Assembly (NCBI GenBank): GCA_035252155.1
Contig: DATFDL010000193.1
Location: 1-13,188, forward strand
Reading direction: 5' to 3'
Source of the DNA: JAICLL01 sp035252155
GTDB lineage: Bacteria > Planctomycetota > Planctomycetia > Pirellulales > JAICIG01
Length of the DNA stretch: 13,188 nt
The position numbers and the translations under genes were made by a program. Below the pieces are notes generated by a model that saw only the letters and a program-made list of their open reading frames with translations, was not told the DNA's origin and made no database searches. This document shows, piece after piece, positions 6,213 through 13,103 of the stretch. Every line of letters starts with the position of its first letter. Position 1 is the first letter of the stretch.

Positions 6213-7331
6213 TCAATACAACGCCCCAATCCGCAGCATTAGCGCATCGTTGATGCCAAACGACGGAGTTGACCCTCTGAAGCGCACATGCCGGTTGAAG
6301 ATAAATCCCCCTTCGACGAACGCGGTCCAGTTGTTCTGTTGGGCGCTGGCGCCGATCAAGAGCTGCTCGCTGGCAAGCTGCATCCGGGTCTTGGCTCGCC
6401 CGGCGTCCTCGATTTCGACCTGATACGCTTGCACGTTGTATTCGAGCGAGGCATAGGTCCAGAGGTGTTTGCCCCACGCGGTTCCCCAATAACGGCTGAT
6501 GCGGGTTTTCGGAAAGAAGAGCCGGAACTCCCAGCGTTCGTTGGGCGACCAGACTACGCCACCATACGGTATCAGCATGCCTCTCACGCGGTTCCAATAT
6601 GCCATGCCGAAGGCGAACCGCCATTGGGCAGTCGGTTGATAAAGCAGTACCGCCCGACCGTCGAACATATAGGCGTTGTAATTGAGCGACCTGCGGAAAT
6701 CGGCGTTGATTTGCGGCGTGAAACCGACCTGCCAGTTCCACGGTCCCGGCTGCACTGATGAGACTTGAAAATCGGACCGGATCTGATCGACGTCCGGCGG
6801 CAGGGCAACTCCACTAGGACCGGTCCAAAACGATGAGTTCCAAGTCGGCGTCCAGGCGAAGATATAGCTACCGGCGACCACGCGGCTATAGCGCATCCAG
6901 GCATTCCATTGCAAGTCCTGGAACGAACCTGTGACGCCGCGCACCGGCGACGTGGGCAGATAGGTAAAGTCGTCGTAGGAATAGAGATCGAAGCGGTACG
7001 GCTGATTGCCTTGATTGCCGAACGCGAATTGATTGCTGAAGGGGTCGTAATAATTTTGGAGCAGCCAACCGCGGGCCTCGTCGGCAGGCCTGAGAGAATC
7101 GCCGGCTTCGCGAGGATCGATGTCCCCAAACAAAGTTTCCAATTTTGGATTTTGGATTTCGGATTTTGGATTCGCGTCTGCGATCGTCCCTGAACCCTGA
7201 ACCCTGAACGTTGAACCCTCCTGAAACCCTGAACTCTCTTCCCACGCCGGCGGCCCCGAAAGCCAGCTCGCCCGACCCGCCGAAGGATCGGCGCCGGTAG
7301 CTAGAGCGATGACCATCACGGCAAGACCCAC
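6213..7331 (-). CDS. DUF6268-like outer-membrane beta-barrel protein
   Basis: The 372-residue product has a hydrophobic N-terminal stretch (GLAVMVIALATGADPSAG) that may be a signal peptide, although it lacks the usual basic residues. Residues from about 100 onward form repeated aromatic beta strands, including WNAWMRYSRVVAGSYIFAW, GPWNWQVGFTPQIN, AVLLYQPTAQWRFAFGMAYW, YGGVVWSPNERWEFRLFFPK and the final LMLRIGALY, which ends in an aromatic residue as barrels do. The WSPNERWEFRLFFPK-RIS stretch is what I associate with DUF6268. The GTG at 7331 is chosen because AAGGAG lies six bases upstream, with its AA shared with the stop codon of the preceding gene. Residues around 35-65 are encoded by imported heptad repeats and look like filler. 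It is in an operon with the barrel gene upstream and the synthase downstream. Function unknown. Confidence 0.75.
   Translation of the reverse strand: MGLAVMVIALATGADPSAGRASWLSGPPAWEESSGFQEGSTFRVQGSGTIADANPKSEIQNPKLETLFGDIDPREAGDSLRPADEARGWLLQNYYDPFSNQFAFGNQGNQPYRFDLYSYDDFTYLPTSPVRGVTGSFQDLQWNAWMRYSRVVAGSYIFAWTPTWNSSFWTGPSGVALPPDVDQIRSDFQVSSVQPGPWNWQVGFTPQINADFRRSLNYNAYMFDGRAVLLYQPTAQWRFAFGMAYWNRVRGMLIPYGGVVWSPNERWEFRLFFPKTRISRYWGTAWGKHLWTYASLEYNVQAYQVEIEDAGRAKTRMQLASEQLLIGASAQQNNWTAFVEGGFIFNRHVRFRGSTPSFGINDALMLRIGALY
7143..7233. repeat. Two heptanucleotide repeat blocks inside the DUF6268-like gene
   Basis: On the plus strand, positions 7143-7170 hold four head-to-tail heptads of TTTTGGA (one is TTTCGGA). 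Positions 7188-7233 hold CCCTGAA heptads: three perfect tandem copies, one variant (CGTTGAA) and two spaced copies. They are translated on the minus strand as STFRVQGSG and ANPKSEIQNPK, between the signal-like segment and the barrel. Such heptads usually lie between genes in planctomycetes and cyanobacteria. Confidence 0.85.
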
Positions 7332-7337
7332 TGCCCG

Positions 7338-7343
7338 CTCCTT
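7338..7343 (-). promoter_or_regulatory. Shine-Dalgarno AAGGAG overlapping a stop codon; fixes a GTG start
   Basis: On the minus strand the stop TAA of the upstream barrel gene runs into AAGGAG (TAAGGAG), followed six bases later by GTG. A terminating ribosome would sit on the binding site of the next gene, which suggests coupled translation. Confidence 0.7.
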
Positions 7344-8352
7344 AGTAGTGCATGGTCGCCATCCAGCTCTTGAACCGGCCCCAGGCGCTGGCCTCGCGGC
7401 GCGGAAAGTAACTGCGGTGCGGCAGACCGAAGCGGCGCTCGAAGGCAAACAGCACCGCAATGTTGTGCATCACGTGCTGCCCGTTGCCCCCTTGGTTGTT
7501 GCCGAAGATGACATTGTCCGCCACTTCGAACCGCAGGGCATTGTGGTTGTCCAGCCGATATTTCACGCCCACTGAGAACGGCATCGTGATGAGGTCTTGA
7601 TGCCATTCGCGACCGTGGTCGTCGATGAAACCCAGATCGACCAGGCCCATGCCGAGCATGGCGAAAGGCCGCCATTTGGTGTCGCCGAACGGATAGATCA
7701 GCAGCTCGGTGTCCCAAAAGAGGAAGTTTTCGTGGCTGGGAATCAGCGGCGCCAGCGGATCCTTGAGCGTCGCCCGCACATAACCTAGCCGCGTCTCGAC
7801 GCCCGCGTATCGGGCAAAGTCCCAGCCCCAGCGGCCGCCGAACAGATTGCCCGCCCCGTTGTGTATCTGATCGTGTACCGGCTCGTTGACGTTGATGATG
7901 CCCGTGAATTTCTCGAAATAGAGCGGATACTGCTGCCAGCTCGCGGGCTGCCGGCGTATTTCCCGACGCCGCTGGCGCCAGCGCTGCCAGAGCGAGTCGG
8001 GAGGCGGCGGACCAACGAGCGAGTCGCCGGCCGCCGGGCGATCGAGCCCCTCGGCGATCGGCGGGCCGCGATGATCGAGCCAATCCGTTTCGCCGGGTTG
8101 CCAGTGCGGTTTAGTTGTGATGTAGAGCGGCTCTTCGTTCATATCGCGGGCGAACTGCTCGGCGATCGAAGGGCGCAACGGCCCGCGCGGCGCGGGCCTA
8201 TCGAAGAGCGAGGGTGATTCGTCAGCCGGTCGATCCGTCGGCTCCCCGAAAAACGGCGACGGCCTGCTCAGCCGCGCGGTCGTCTGGCCCGAAGCCGCGG
8301 CGACCATTGCGGCCCAAACCACCAACGCGGGCACACAACGGCCACACCGCAA
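7342..8352 (-). CDS. Outer-membrane beta-barrel protein, paralogue of the one at 3744-4838
   Basis: With the TTG at 8352 the product has 336 residues: a signal peptide (LRCGRCVPALVVWAAMVAAASG, cleavage near ASG|QT), a Pro/Arg/Asp-rich linker to about residue 115, then a small barrel domain. The barrel shows YPFGDTKWRPF (220-230), LITMPFSVGVKYRLDNHNALRFEVADNVIFG and a final IAVLFAFERRFG strand. These align by eye with the plus-strand barrel, so the two are paralogues. The TTG has GGAG nine bases upstream and puts the signal peptide at the N-terminus. The ATG at 8460 is the alternative; it would add 36 Arg-rich residues that are partly encoded by a palindromic repeat. The open frame upstream of 8460 is antisense to sucD and spurious. 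First gene of the three-gene minus-strand operon. Function unknown. Confidence 0.72.
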   Translation of the reverse strand: MRCGRCVPALVVWAAMVAAASGQTTARLSRPSPFFGEPTDRPADESPSLFDRPAPRGPLRPSIAEQFARDMNEEPLYITTKPHWQPGETDWLDHRGPPIAEGLDRPAAGDSLVGPPPPDSLWQRWRQRRREIRRQPASWQQYPLYFEKFTGIINVNEPVHDQIHNGAGNLFGGRWGWDFARYAGVETRLGYVRATLKDPLAPLIPSHENFLFWDTELLIYPFGDTKWRPFAMLGMGLVDLGFIDDHGREWHQDLITMPFSVGVKYRLDNHNALRFEVADNVIFGNNQGGNGQHVMHNIAVLFAFERRFGLPHRSYFPRREASAWGRFKSWMATMHY

Positions 8353-8368
8353 CGCACGACGCTCCGTA

Positions 8369-8415
8369 GAACGGAATTCATTCCGTTCACGGTTCGTCGA
8401 ACGGAATTGATTGCG
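8369..8415. repeat. Palindromic repeat with a partial second copy
   Basis: A 20-base near-palindrome, GAACGGAATTCATTCCGTTC, has nine-base arms around two bases (8369-8388). A degenerate half copy, GAACGGAATTGATTGCG, follows 30 bases on (8399-8415). It lies just upstream of the signal peptide of the minus-strand barrel gene. It may be a dispersed REP-like element or an operator-like site for that operon. Confidence 0.6.
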
Positions 8416-8679
8416 CCGCGCAGCAAAAACCGCTGGCGGGTGGCATCGTGCGCCCTGCATGCGTAAGCCGGTACGGCGTGGATATGGGGGTTCAAAGCTT
8501 ACCGCAAGCGGATCGCCGGCAGAATGGCAATGTCGCCCGCCGCGCTCCTTGTCCGAGAAGCGCTCATAGGGCAGAATACCGTCCAACAACGAACGCAACG
8601 AAAGGCGGCTAGGTCGGACAGTGCCCATCCTGCCGCGCAATCGAATAGCTCCTATTTTTCCTTCCCACGCCATTTTCTC
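8416..8679. other. Divergent intergenic region between the barrel operon and sucD
   Basis: About 260 bases that must hold promoters for both directions. I find no convincing -35/-10 pair and no RNA gene. Open frames across it on both strands lack family features and appear spurious. Confidence 0.4.
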
Positions 8680-9561
8680 ATGTCGATTCTGATTAATAAA
8701 AACACACGCGTGCTCTGCCAGGGCATTACCGGCAAAGTTGGGCAGTTTCATACCAAGGGCTGCCTGGAGTATGGCACTAAGCTGGTCGGCGGCGTCACGC
8801 CGGGTAAAGGGGGCGAAACGGTGCTCGGGCTGCCCGTGTTCGATACGGTGGTCGAGGCGGTCGGCAAAACCGGCGCCGACGCCACGATGATCTTCGTGCC
8901 GCCAGCCTTCACGGCCGACGCCATTTTGGAGGCCGTCGATGCCGGCATCAAAACCGTGATCGCCATCACCGAGGGCGTGCCGGTGCTCGACATGGCCCGC
9001 GTCTACCCGATCGTTCGGCAGAGCAACTCGACGCTGGTCGGCCCCAACTGCCCCGGCGTGATTACGCCCGAAGAGTGCAAGATCGGCATTATGCCGGGCT
9101 ACATTCACAAGAAAGGTCCGGTGGGCGTGATGAGTCGCTCGGGCACGCTCACCTACGAAGCCGTCTGGCAGCTCAGCAATTTGGGCCTGGGACAATCGAC
9201 CTGCGTCGGCCTGGGCGGCGACCCGATCGTGGGCACGTCGTTCATCGACCTGCTGAAGATGTACGAGGCCGACCCGGCGACCGAGGCCATTTTGATGATG
9301 GGCGAGATCGGCGGCACGGCCGAGGAGGAAGCAGCGGCTTTTGTCAAGCAGCATGTGACGAAGCCGGTGGCGGCGTTCATCGCCGGCCGCGCAGCGCCGC
9401 CGGGCAAGCGCATGGGGCACGCCGGCGCTATCATTTCGGGCGGCAAGGGCACCGCCGCCGAGAAAGTGGCCGCGCTCGAAGCGGCCGGCATCGAGGTGGC
9501 CGCCAGCCCGGCCGACATGGGCGCCGCCATGCAACGCGCCATCGCCAAGAAACGGCGCTAG
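8680..9561 (+). CDS. sucD: Succinyl-CoA synthetase (ADP-forming), alpha subunit
   Basis: The 293-residue protein matches SucD along its whole length (E. coli has 289 residues). The N-terminal CoA-binding Rossmann domain begins SILINKNTRVLCQGITGKVG and includes GGVTPGKGG; then come NCPGVITPEECKIGIMPG, the SRSGTLTYE loop, GEIGGTAEEEAA, and the phospho-histidine motif GHAGAIISGG with His247. With SucC it converts succinyl-CoA, ADP and phosphate to succinate, CoA and ATP in the TCA cycle. The ATG at 8680 starts at the usual family position; the open frame upstream to 8524 is unrelated. No Shine-Dalgarno sequence is visible. sucC is not beside it: the upstream neighbour is a divergent barrel gene. 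It converges on ppiC and shares the CTAG stop. Confidence 0.96.
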   Translation: MSILINKNTRVLCQGITGKVGQFHTKGCLEYGTKLVGGVTPGKGGETVLGLPVFDTVVEAVGKTGADATMIFVPPAFTADAILEAVDAGIKTVIAITEGVPVLDMARVYPIVRQSNSTLVGPNCPGVITPEECKIGIMPGYIHKKGPVGVMSRSGTLTYEAVWQLSNLGLGQSTCVGLGGDPIVGTSFIDLLKMYEADPATEAILMMGEIGGTAEEEAAAFVKQHVTKPVAAFIAGRAAPPGKRMGHAGAIISGGKGTAAEKVAALEAAGIEVAASPADMGAAMQRAIAKKRR

Positions 9562-9842
9562 TCGGTGCGGCTGGTTACTTCAAGCAGGTGCCAACCGAAC
9601 TGCGTCTTCACGGGGCCTTGCACAGTTTTCACCGGGCAACTAAAGACCACGCGGTCGAACTCCGGCACCATCTGGCCGGGGCGGAATTCGCCCAAGTCGC
9701 CCCCCTGCTGACCTGAAGGACATTCCGAATGTTCCCGCGCCAGCGCGGCGAAATCGGCCCCATCGGTGAGCTGAGTTTTCAGGTCTTCGCAGGCTTCTTT
9801 GGTTTTGACCAGAATATGTCGGGCTTTGGCTTTTTTGGCCAT
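9558..9842 (-). CDS. ppiC: Minimal parvulin peptidyl-prolyl cis-trans isomerase
   Basis: The 94-residue product is close to E. coli PpiC (93 residues): MAKKAKARHILVKTKE, a DGADFAALAREHSECPSG segment, GGDLGEFRPGQMVPEFD, VVFSCPV and TQFGWHLLEV. It is a single parvulin domain with no signal peptide or membrane anchor, so it acts in the cytoplasm, speeding proline isomerisation. The conserved HILVK His, the central Cys of the active-site region (FSCPV) and the GWH motif are all present. The ATG at 9842 is chosen from family length; a longer in-frame start at 9923 adds 27 unrelated residues. It ends tail-to-tail with sucD, sharing four bases. Intergenic DNA follows upstream. Confidence 0.93.
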   Translation of the reverse strand: MAKKAKARHILVKTKEACEDLKTQLTDGADFAALAREHSECPSGQQGGDLGEFRPGQMVPEFDRVVFSCPVKTVQGPVKTQFGWHLLEVTSRTD

Positions 9843-10240
9843 GAGCGATTCTGCTTTCTTCGGCACTACGGCCGAGGCGAGAGGTTCAGACTTGCCAAGG
9901 CAACGCCAGGGCATTGCAGTCACCGGTCAAGCTTAGCTCAGTCCCCTGATTCCGGCTAGCGTCCGCATTCTCAGTACGGCCAATGCTTCGTCAGCCGTCC
10001 TGGATTGCCTTTTTGTTCCCCGAAGGTTCTGGCGAATTGCCGTCCGCCCAATGTTCGGCGAGGTTGCCGTGCCAATGGCGCACATTTTCAACCAAATCCG
10101 TTGTTCGTCCGTTGTTGCTCAGTTGACGCTCCGCCATGCGTCCGTCGTTCGTCCGTTTTGCGAATTGGCTTTTCGAGCGGATAATCTCCGGCGATTCGGG
10201 GCGAAGCCATTCTTTGAAAACGCCGAACCGGGGGAATGCA
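9843..10240. other. Repeat-containing intergenic region
   Basis: About 400 bases between the divergent ppiC and LEPR-XLL genes. I see no gene or RNA. A short degenerate repeat occurs at 10098-10118 and 10141-10160 (variants of CCGTTGTTCGTCCGTT), similar to the simple repeats often found between planctomycete genes. A promoter candidate lies at 10158-10185. Confidence 0.45.
10158..10185 (+). promoter_or_regulatory. Possible promoter of the LEPR-XLL gene
   Basis: TTGCGA (four of six -35 bases) is followed after 16 bases by GATAAT (five of six -10 bases) at 10180-10185, about 55 bases before the gene's ATG. The spacing is acceptable; the match is moderate and could be chance. Confidence 0.35.
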
Positions 10241-10909
10241 ATGTTCGTCAACGCGTTGCTCGATCGAATCTTTAAGGGCATCCGCCGTCATTTCCGCCAA
10301 GAGTATTCGCGCCGGCCATTCTACCGCCGCGGTCGAAAACGTCGTCGGTCGTTTTGGCGATCGCTCCTGGTGGCCGACGCGCCTTTGGGCACCATCGCTC
10401 CGCGCCGTCATGCACTGGTCGAATGCCTCGAAAGCCGCGTGCTGCTCACCGGCAATCCCCTGGCCAACAACGACACTTTTGTGGCGCCGTTCAACGGGCA
10501 GCTCACCCCTTCCACCCCCGGAGTGCTCGCGAACGATTCGGATCCCAATCAAGGCGCCACGATGTATACCGTGTTGGTGACCGGTCCCGCCGACGCGAAT
10601 TACTTCCACTTCAACTCCGACGGCTCATTCGCCTACAAGCCCAACTTCGGCTTTTTCGGCACCGATTCGTTCACCTACTACATCCATGACAGCTTCGGCT
10701 ACACGAGCAACACCGCCACCGTCTCGCTTCCGATCGAGTACAGCGTAAACTCGTCGGACGATCTCACCAAGGCGGTGGCCATCGACCCATTGGACACCAG
10801 CGTACAGATACTGGGCAGCGCCAGCGGCGCTCCGTCGACTCGACGACCTCGCTACGGCTTGGCGCCTCGCCCGACTCCACTCCCGAGAACCGTGCTAGCA
10901 TGTGTCTAA
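10241..10909 (+). CDS. LEPR-XLL domain protein with one cadherin-like/Ig-like repeat, probably 3'-truncated
   Basis: The 222-residue frame opens with an Arg-rich, positively charged region (RRHFRQEYSRRPFYRRGRKRRR) and VECLESRVLLTG (about residues 61-72), the planctomycete LEPR-XLL motif thought to be a sorting or export signal. One bacterial cadherin-like domain follows: NPLANNDTFVAPFNGQL, GVLANDSDPN, NSDGSFAYKPNFGFFGTDSFTY. Proteins of this type are usually very large surface proteins with many such repeats. Here the domain-like sequence fades after about residue 195 (ILGSASG) and the last 26 residues are Arg/Pro-rich, as if read from non-coding DNA, just before a tandem repeat. The gene is therefore likely a truncated remnant. 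The ATG at 10241 follows a GGGGGA motif. A genuinely short surface protein remains possible. Confidence 0.65.
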   Translation: MFVNALLDRIFKGIRRHFRQEYSRRPFYRRGRKRRRSFWRSLLVADAPLGTIAPRRHALVECLESRVLLTGNPLANNDTFVAPFNGQLTPSTPGVLANDSDPNQGATMYTVLVTGPADANYFHFNSDGSFAYKPNFGFFGTDSFTYYIHDSFGYTSNTATVSLPIEYSVNSSDDLTKAVAIDPLDTSVQILGSASGAPSTRRPRYGLAPRPTPLPRTVLACV

Positions 10910-10920
10910 AGACGAGCCCG

Positions 10921-11013
10921 GAGGGAGAGGAATTGGAAGGCCCTCACCTGACATTTCCCAGAGGGAGAGGAATTGGAAGGCCCTCACCTAACCTCTCCCA
11001 GCGGGAGAGGAAT
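10921..11013. repeat. 40-base tandem repeat (two full copies, one partial)
   Basis: Copies at 10921-10960 and 10961-11000 begin GAGGGAGAGGAATTGGAAGG and continue CCCTCACCT. They differ at only a few bases near the 3' end of the unit. A third copy (GCGGGAGAGGAAT) breaks off after about 13 bases. The CCCTCACCT...CTCCCA-GGGAGAGG pattern resembles intergenic repeats seen in many GC-rich genomes. It lies between the LEPR-XLL fragment and the next gene. Confidence 0.85.
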
Positions 11014-11062
11014 CAGCGGGCCGTGGTATTCTTCGACGTTCCATAGCAGGCGAGGACGAGCC

Positions 11063-11629
11063 ATGGCGGTACGCTTCTCGAACGGCCGCGCGCCACGCGC
11101 GGAGGTGTTGGTGGAATCGGTCATCCTGGTCGGTTTGCATTACGACGCGGGCAAGCCGTTGCCACCCGCGACGAATGGCACGGCAAGCGCAGCCGCGGCA
11201 AGCCCAGCCGCGGCGGCCGGCGAGTTGCCCCCGCGGGTTCTGCCCGAATACGATCCCAAGTTGCGGCGGCTTTCCTATGGCGGCGTGGTGCTGCTGACGA
11301 TCCGGGGCGACCGCACGCGCTACGACGCGATTCTCGATGCGTTTCAACGTCAGCACTGGGAGGAGCTCATCGACGATCCGCTGCCCCAAAAAGGCGTGGT
11401 CGATCCGCCCCGGCGGCGGCGCGACGCGATCGGCGATCTGAACCGCGCCATCAAGGCGGCCGCGCGGGCCCTCAGGCCGTCGCCCAAGAAAGTGCCTAAA
11501 TTCAAGGCCGACGGCACCGGCCAAGGCATCCGGTGGTGGGCCGGTGTTCTGGTCAAACGACGCCGCGCCGACCTGCACTTGCGATCGGCAGCGAGGCACA
11601 CGCGCCGAGTCGCCGGCGTATCTGTTTAG
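11063..11629 (+). CDS. Hypothetical protein, planctomycete-type, family not named
   Basis: The 188-residue product starts at an ATG with GAGGA six bases upstream. I do not assign a named family. Residues 45-54 are an Ala-rich linker. The conserved-looking core runs from LPEYDPKLRRLSYGG through YDAILDAFQRQHWEELIDDPLP and ends in DAIGDLNRAIK and FKADGTGQGIRW. I recall short uncharacterised planctomycete proteins with the same IDDPLP and F--DGTG-G--W pattern, which end near that Trp. The remaining 25 or so residues are basic and do not look like the core. Predicted alpha-helical and beta mix would suit a small winged-helix DNA binder, but this is speculation. It precedes the IS4 element and follows a tandem repeat. 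An ORF start at 10973 would only translate the repeat. Confidence 0.6.
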   Translation: MAVRFSNGRAPRAEVLVESVILVGLHYDAGKPLPPATNGTASAAAASPAAAAGELPPRVLPEYDPKLRRLSYGGVVLLTIRGDRTRYDAILDAFQRQHWEELIDDPLPQKGVVDPPRRRRDAIGDLNRAIKAAARALRPSPKKVPKFKADGTGQGIRWWAGVLVKRRRADLHLRSAARHTRRVAGVSV

Positions 11630-11669
11630 CGCGAATTACAAACGCTGGTTCACCCGCTGCCGGGTCACA

Positions 11670-11732
11670 CTCTGTGACGTTCCGCAAGGGGCGAGTTGAC
11701 GTCGGATCGCAAATTCACGGAACGCCACAGAG
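11670..11732. repeat. 15-base imperfect inverted repeat
   Basis: The arms CTCTGTGACGTTCCG (11670-11684) and CGGAACGCCACAGAG (11718-11732) are complementary at 14 of 15 positions, around 33 bases. It sits between the hypothetical gene and the transposase. It may be a stem-loop RNA, an insertion-sequence end or a small mobile palindrome. Confidence 0.6.
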
Positions 11733-11864
11733 GCAATCCTGTTCGGCACGGATTTTGCGCCATTCAGGCAATCAGTATTGGGTTTAATCGATGCGGCGGT
11801 TTGGCATGTCTTTTGCGCCACGGGGCCGATCATCGTTTCCCCGGTCATTTTGGCAGGCGCACGG

Positions 11865-13103
11865 ATGGCTCGCAAAAAACGCCCTGAGGTTCGAGAGCGG
11901 GATCTCCAAGGCTTCAAGTTTATCGAGGCGGTGGCCCAGTTGCTCGAGCGGCTGCATGACGATGGTTGCGCCCGAGACAAAGCCGGCAATCGCACCCTGC
12001 ACTACGATGAATACTGCATGCTGGTCCTGCTGTTCCTGTTCAATCCCATCGTCAGCTCGTTGCGAGCGATCCGGCAAGCCAGCGAACTGAAGAAAGTCCA
12101 GAAACTGCTCGGCTGCTCGCGCGCTTCTCTGGGCTCGCTCTCCGAAGCAACCACGGTTTTCGATCCGGAACGATTGGTCGAAATCATCGGCGAGCTCGCG
12201 GCGCAACTGCAGCCGCTGCATCGTGATACGAGGCTCAAGGACGTGCATCATGCGCTGACCTTGGTCGATGGCTCGTTGTTGTCGGCGCTTCCGAAGATGG
12301 CCAAGGCCATGCTGTTGAAAGGTCAGACCGGCAGCGGCCTCGTTAAATGGCGGCTGCATACCCAGTTTGAGGTCGACCGGCACATTCCCTTGAGCATGGA
12401 AGTGACCGAGGGTTCGGGCAAAGGGGAGGCGGATGAACGAGCGGTGCTTCAGCGGCAGTTGCAGCCAGACCGTTGTTATGTCATGGACCGGGGATACGCG
12501 AAATTCGATCTGTTCAATGCCATCCATGCCCTGGGCAGCAGCTACGTCTGCCGCATCCGCGACAACAGCCATTTTGAAATCGTCGAGTCTCGTCCACTTA
12601 CTCCGGAAGATCACGAGGCGGGCATTCTCAGCGACCAACTTGTGCAATTGGGGAACCGCTCGTCGACGAACTCCGCGCGGATGGACCATCCGGTGCGCGT
12701 GATTTATATCCCCATCAAACCGCATCCCAAACGGGGCAAAACGGGAGGGGGATCGGCCGGGCACCCCAGCGACGGCATACTGCGGATTGTCACGAACCTG
12801 CTCGACGTGCCCGCTTGGGTGATCGCTTTGATCTACCAATATCGTTGGACCATTGAGATTTTCTTTCGGTTCTTCAAGCACGTTCTGGGCTGCCGGCATC
12901 TGATCAGCCACGACGAGAACGGTATCGAAATCCAGACCTACTGTGCGATCATCGCTTGCCTGCTGATCAGTCTTTGGACGGGCCGGAAGCCAACGCTTCG
13001 CACGTACGAGATGGTCTGCTATTACTTCATTGGGCTGGTGAGCGAAGAGGAACTCCTGGCCCATCTTGCGAAATTGAAAGAAGGCTCCGCCGCGAACACC
13101 TGA
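11865..13103 (+). CDS. IS4-family DDE transposase
   Basis: The 412-residue product carries the RNase H-like DDE transposase domain (Transposase_11 type). The catalytic triad is visible: Asp135 in TLVDGSLLSALP, Asp208 in CYVMDRGYAKFD, and Glu331 in YRWTIEIFFRFFK, which is the IS4 Y-(2)R-(3)E-(6)K signature. The N-terminal region (to about residue 125) contains a helical domain with FLFNPIVSSLRAIRQASEL, and the C-terminus reads CRHLISHDENGIEIQTYCAIIACLLISLWTGRKP in outline. It cuts and rejoins the element's ends. The ATG at 11865 has AGG seven bases upstream; an in-frame TTG at 11778 would add 29 residues unlike the family. No frameshift or missing catalytic residue is seen, so it is probably active. 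Confidence 0.92.
   Translation: MARKKRPEVRERDLQGFKFIEAVAQLLERLHDDGCARDKAGNRTLHYDEYCMLVLLFLFNPIVSSLRAIRQASELKKVQKLLGCSRASLGSLSEATTVFDPERLVEIIGELAAQLQPLHRDTRLKDVHHALTLVDGSLLSALPKMAKAMLLKGQTGSGLVKWRLHTQFEVDRHIPLSMEVTEGSGKGEADERAVLQRQLQPDRCYVMDRGYAKFDLFNAIHALGSSYVCRIRDNSHFEIVESRPLTPEDHEAGILSDQLVQLGNRSSTNSARMDHPVRVIYIPIKPHPKRGKTGGGSAGHPSDGILRIVTNLLDVPAWVIALIYQYRWTIEIFFRFFKHVLGCRHLISHDENGIEIQTYCAIIACLLISLWTGRKPTLRTYEMVCYYFIGLVSEEELLAHLAKLKEGSAANT

Noticed and set aside
8461..9534. A 730-codon minus-strand open frame running from sucD into the barrel gene
   Set aside because: Its first two thirds are antisense to sucD and the intergenic region and show no family features; only the part from about 8352 or 8460 down is a real gene.
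10921..11013. CRISPR array
   Set aside because: The units follow one another directly with no unique spacers and there are no cas genes.
10973..11062. Upstream start for the 188-residue protein
   Set aside because: The extra codons translate the tandem repeat, and the ATG at 11063 has a good ribosome binding site.
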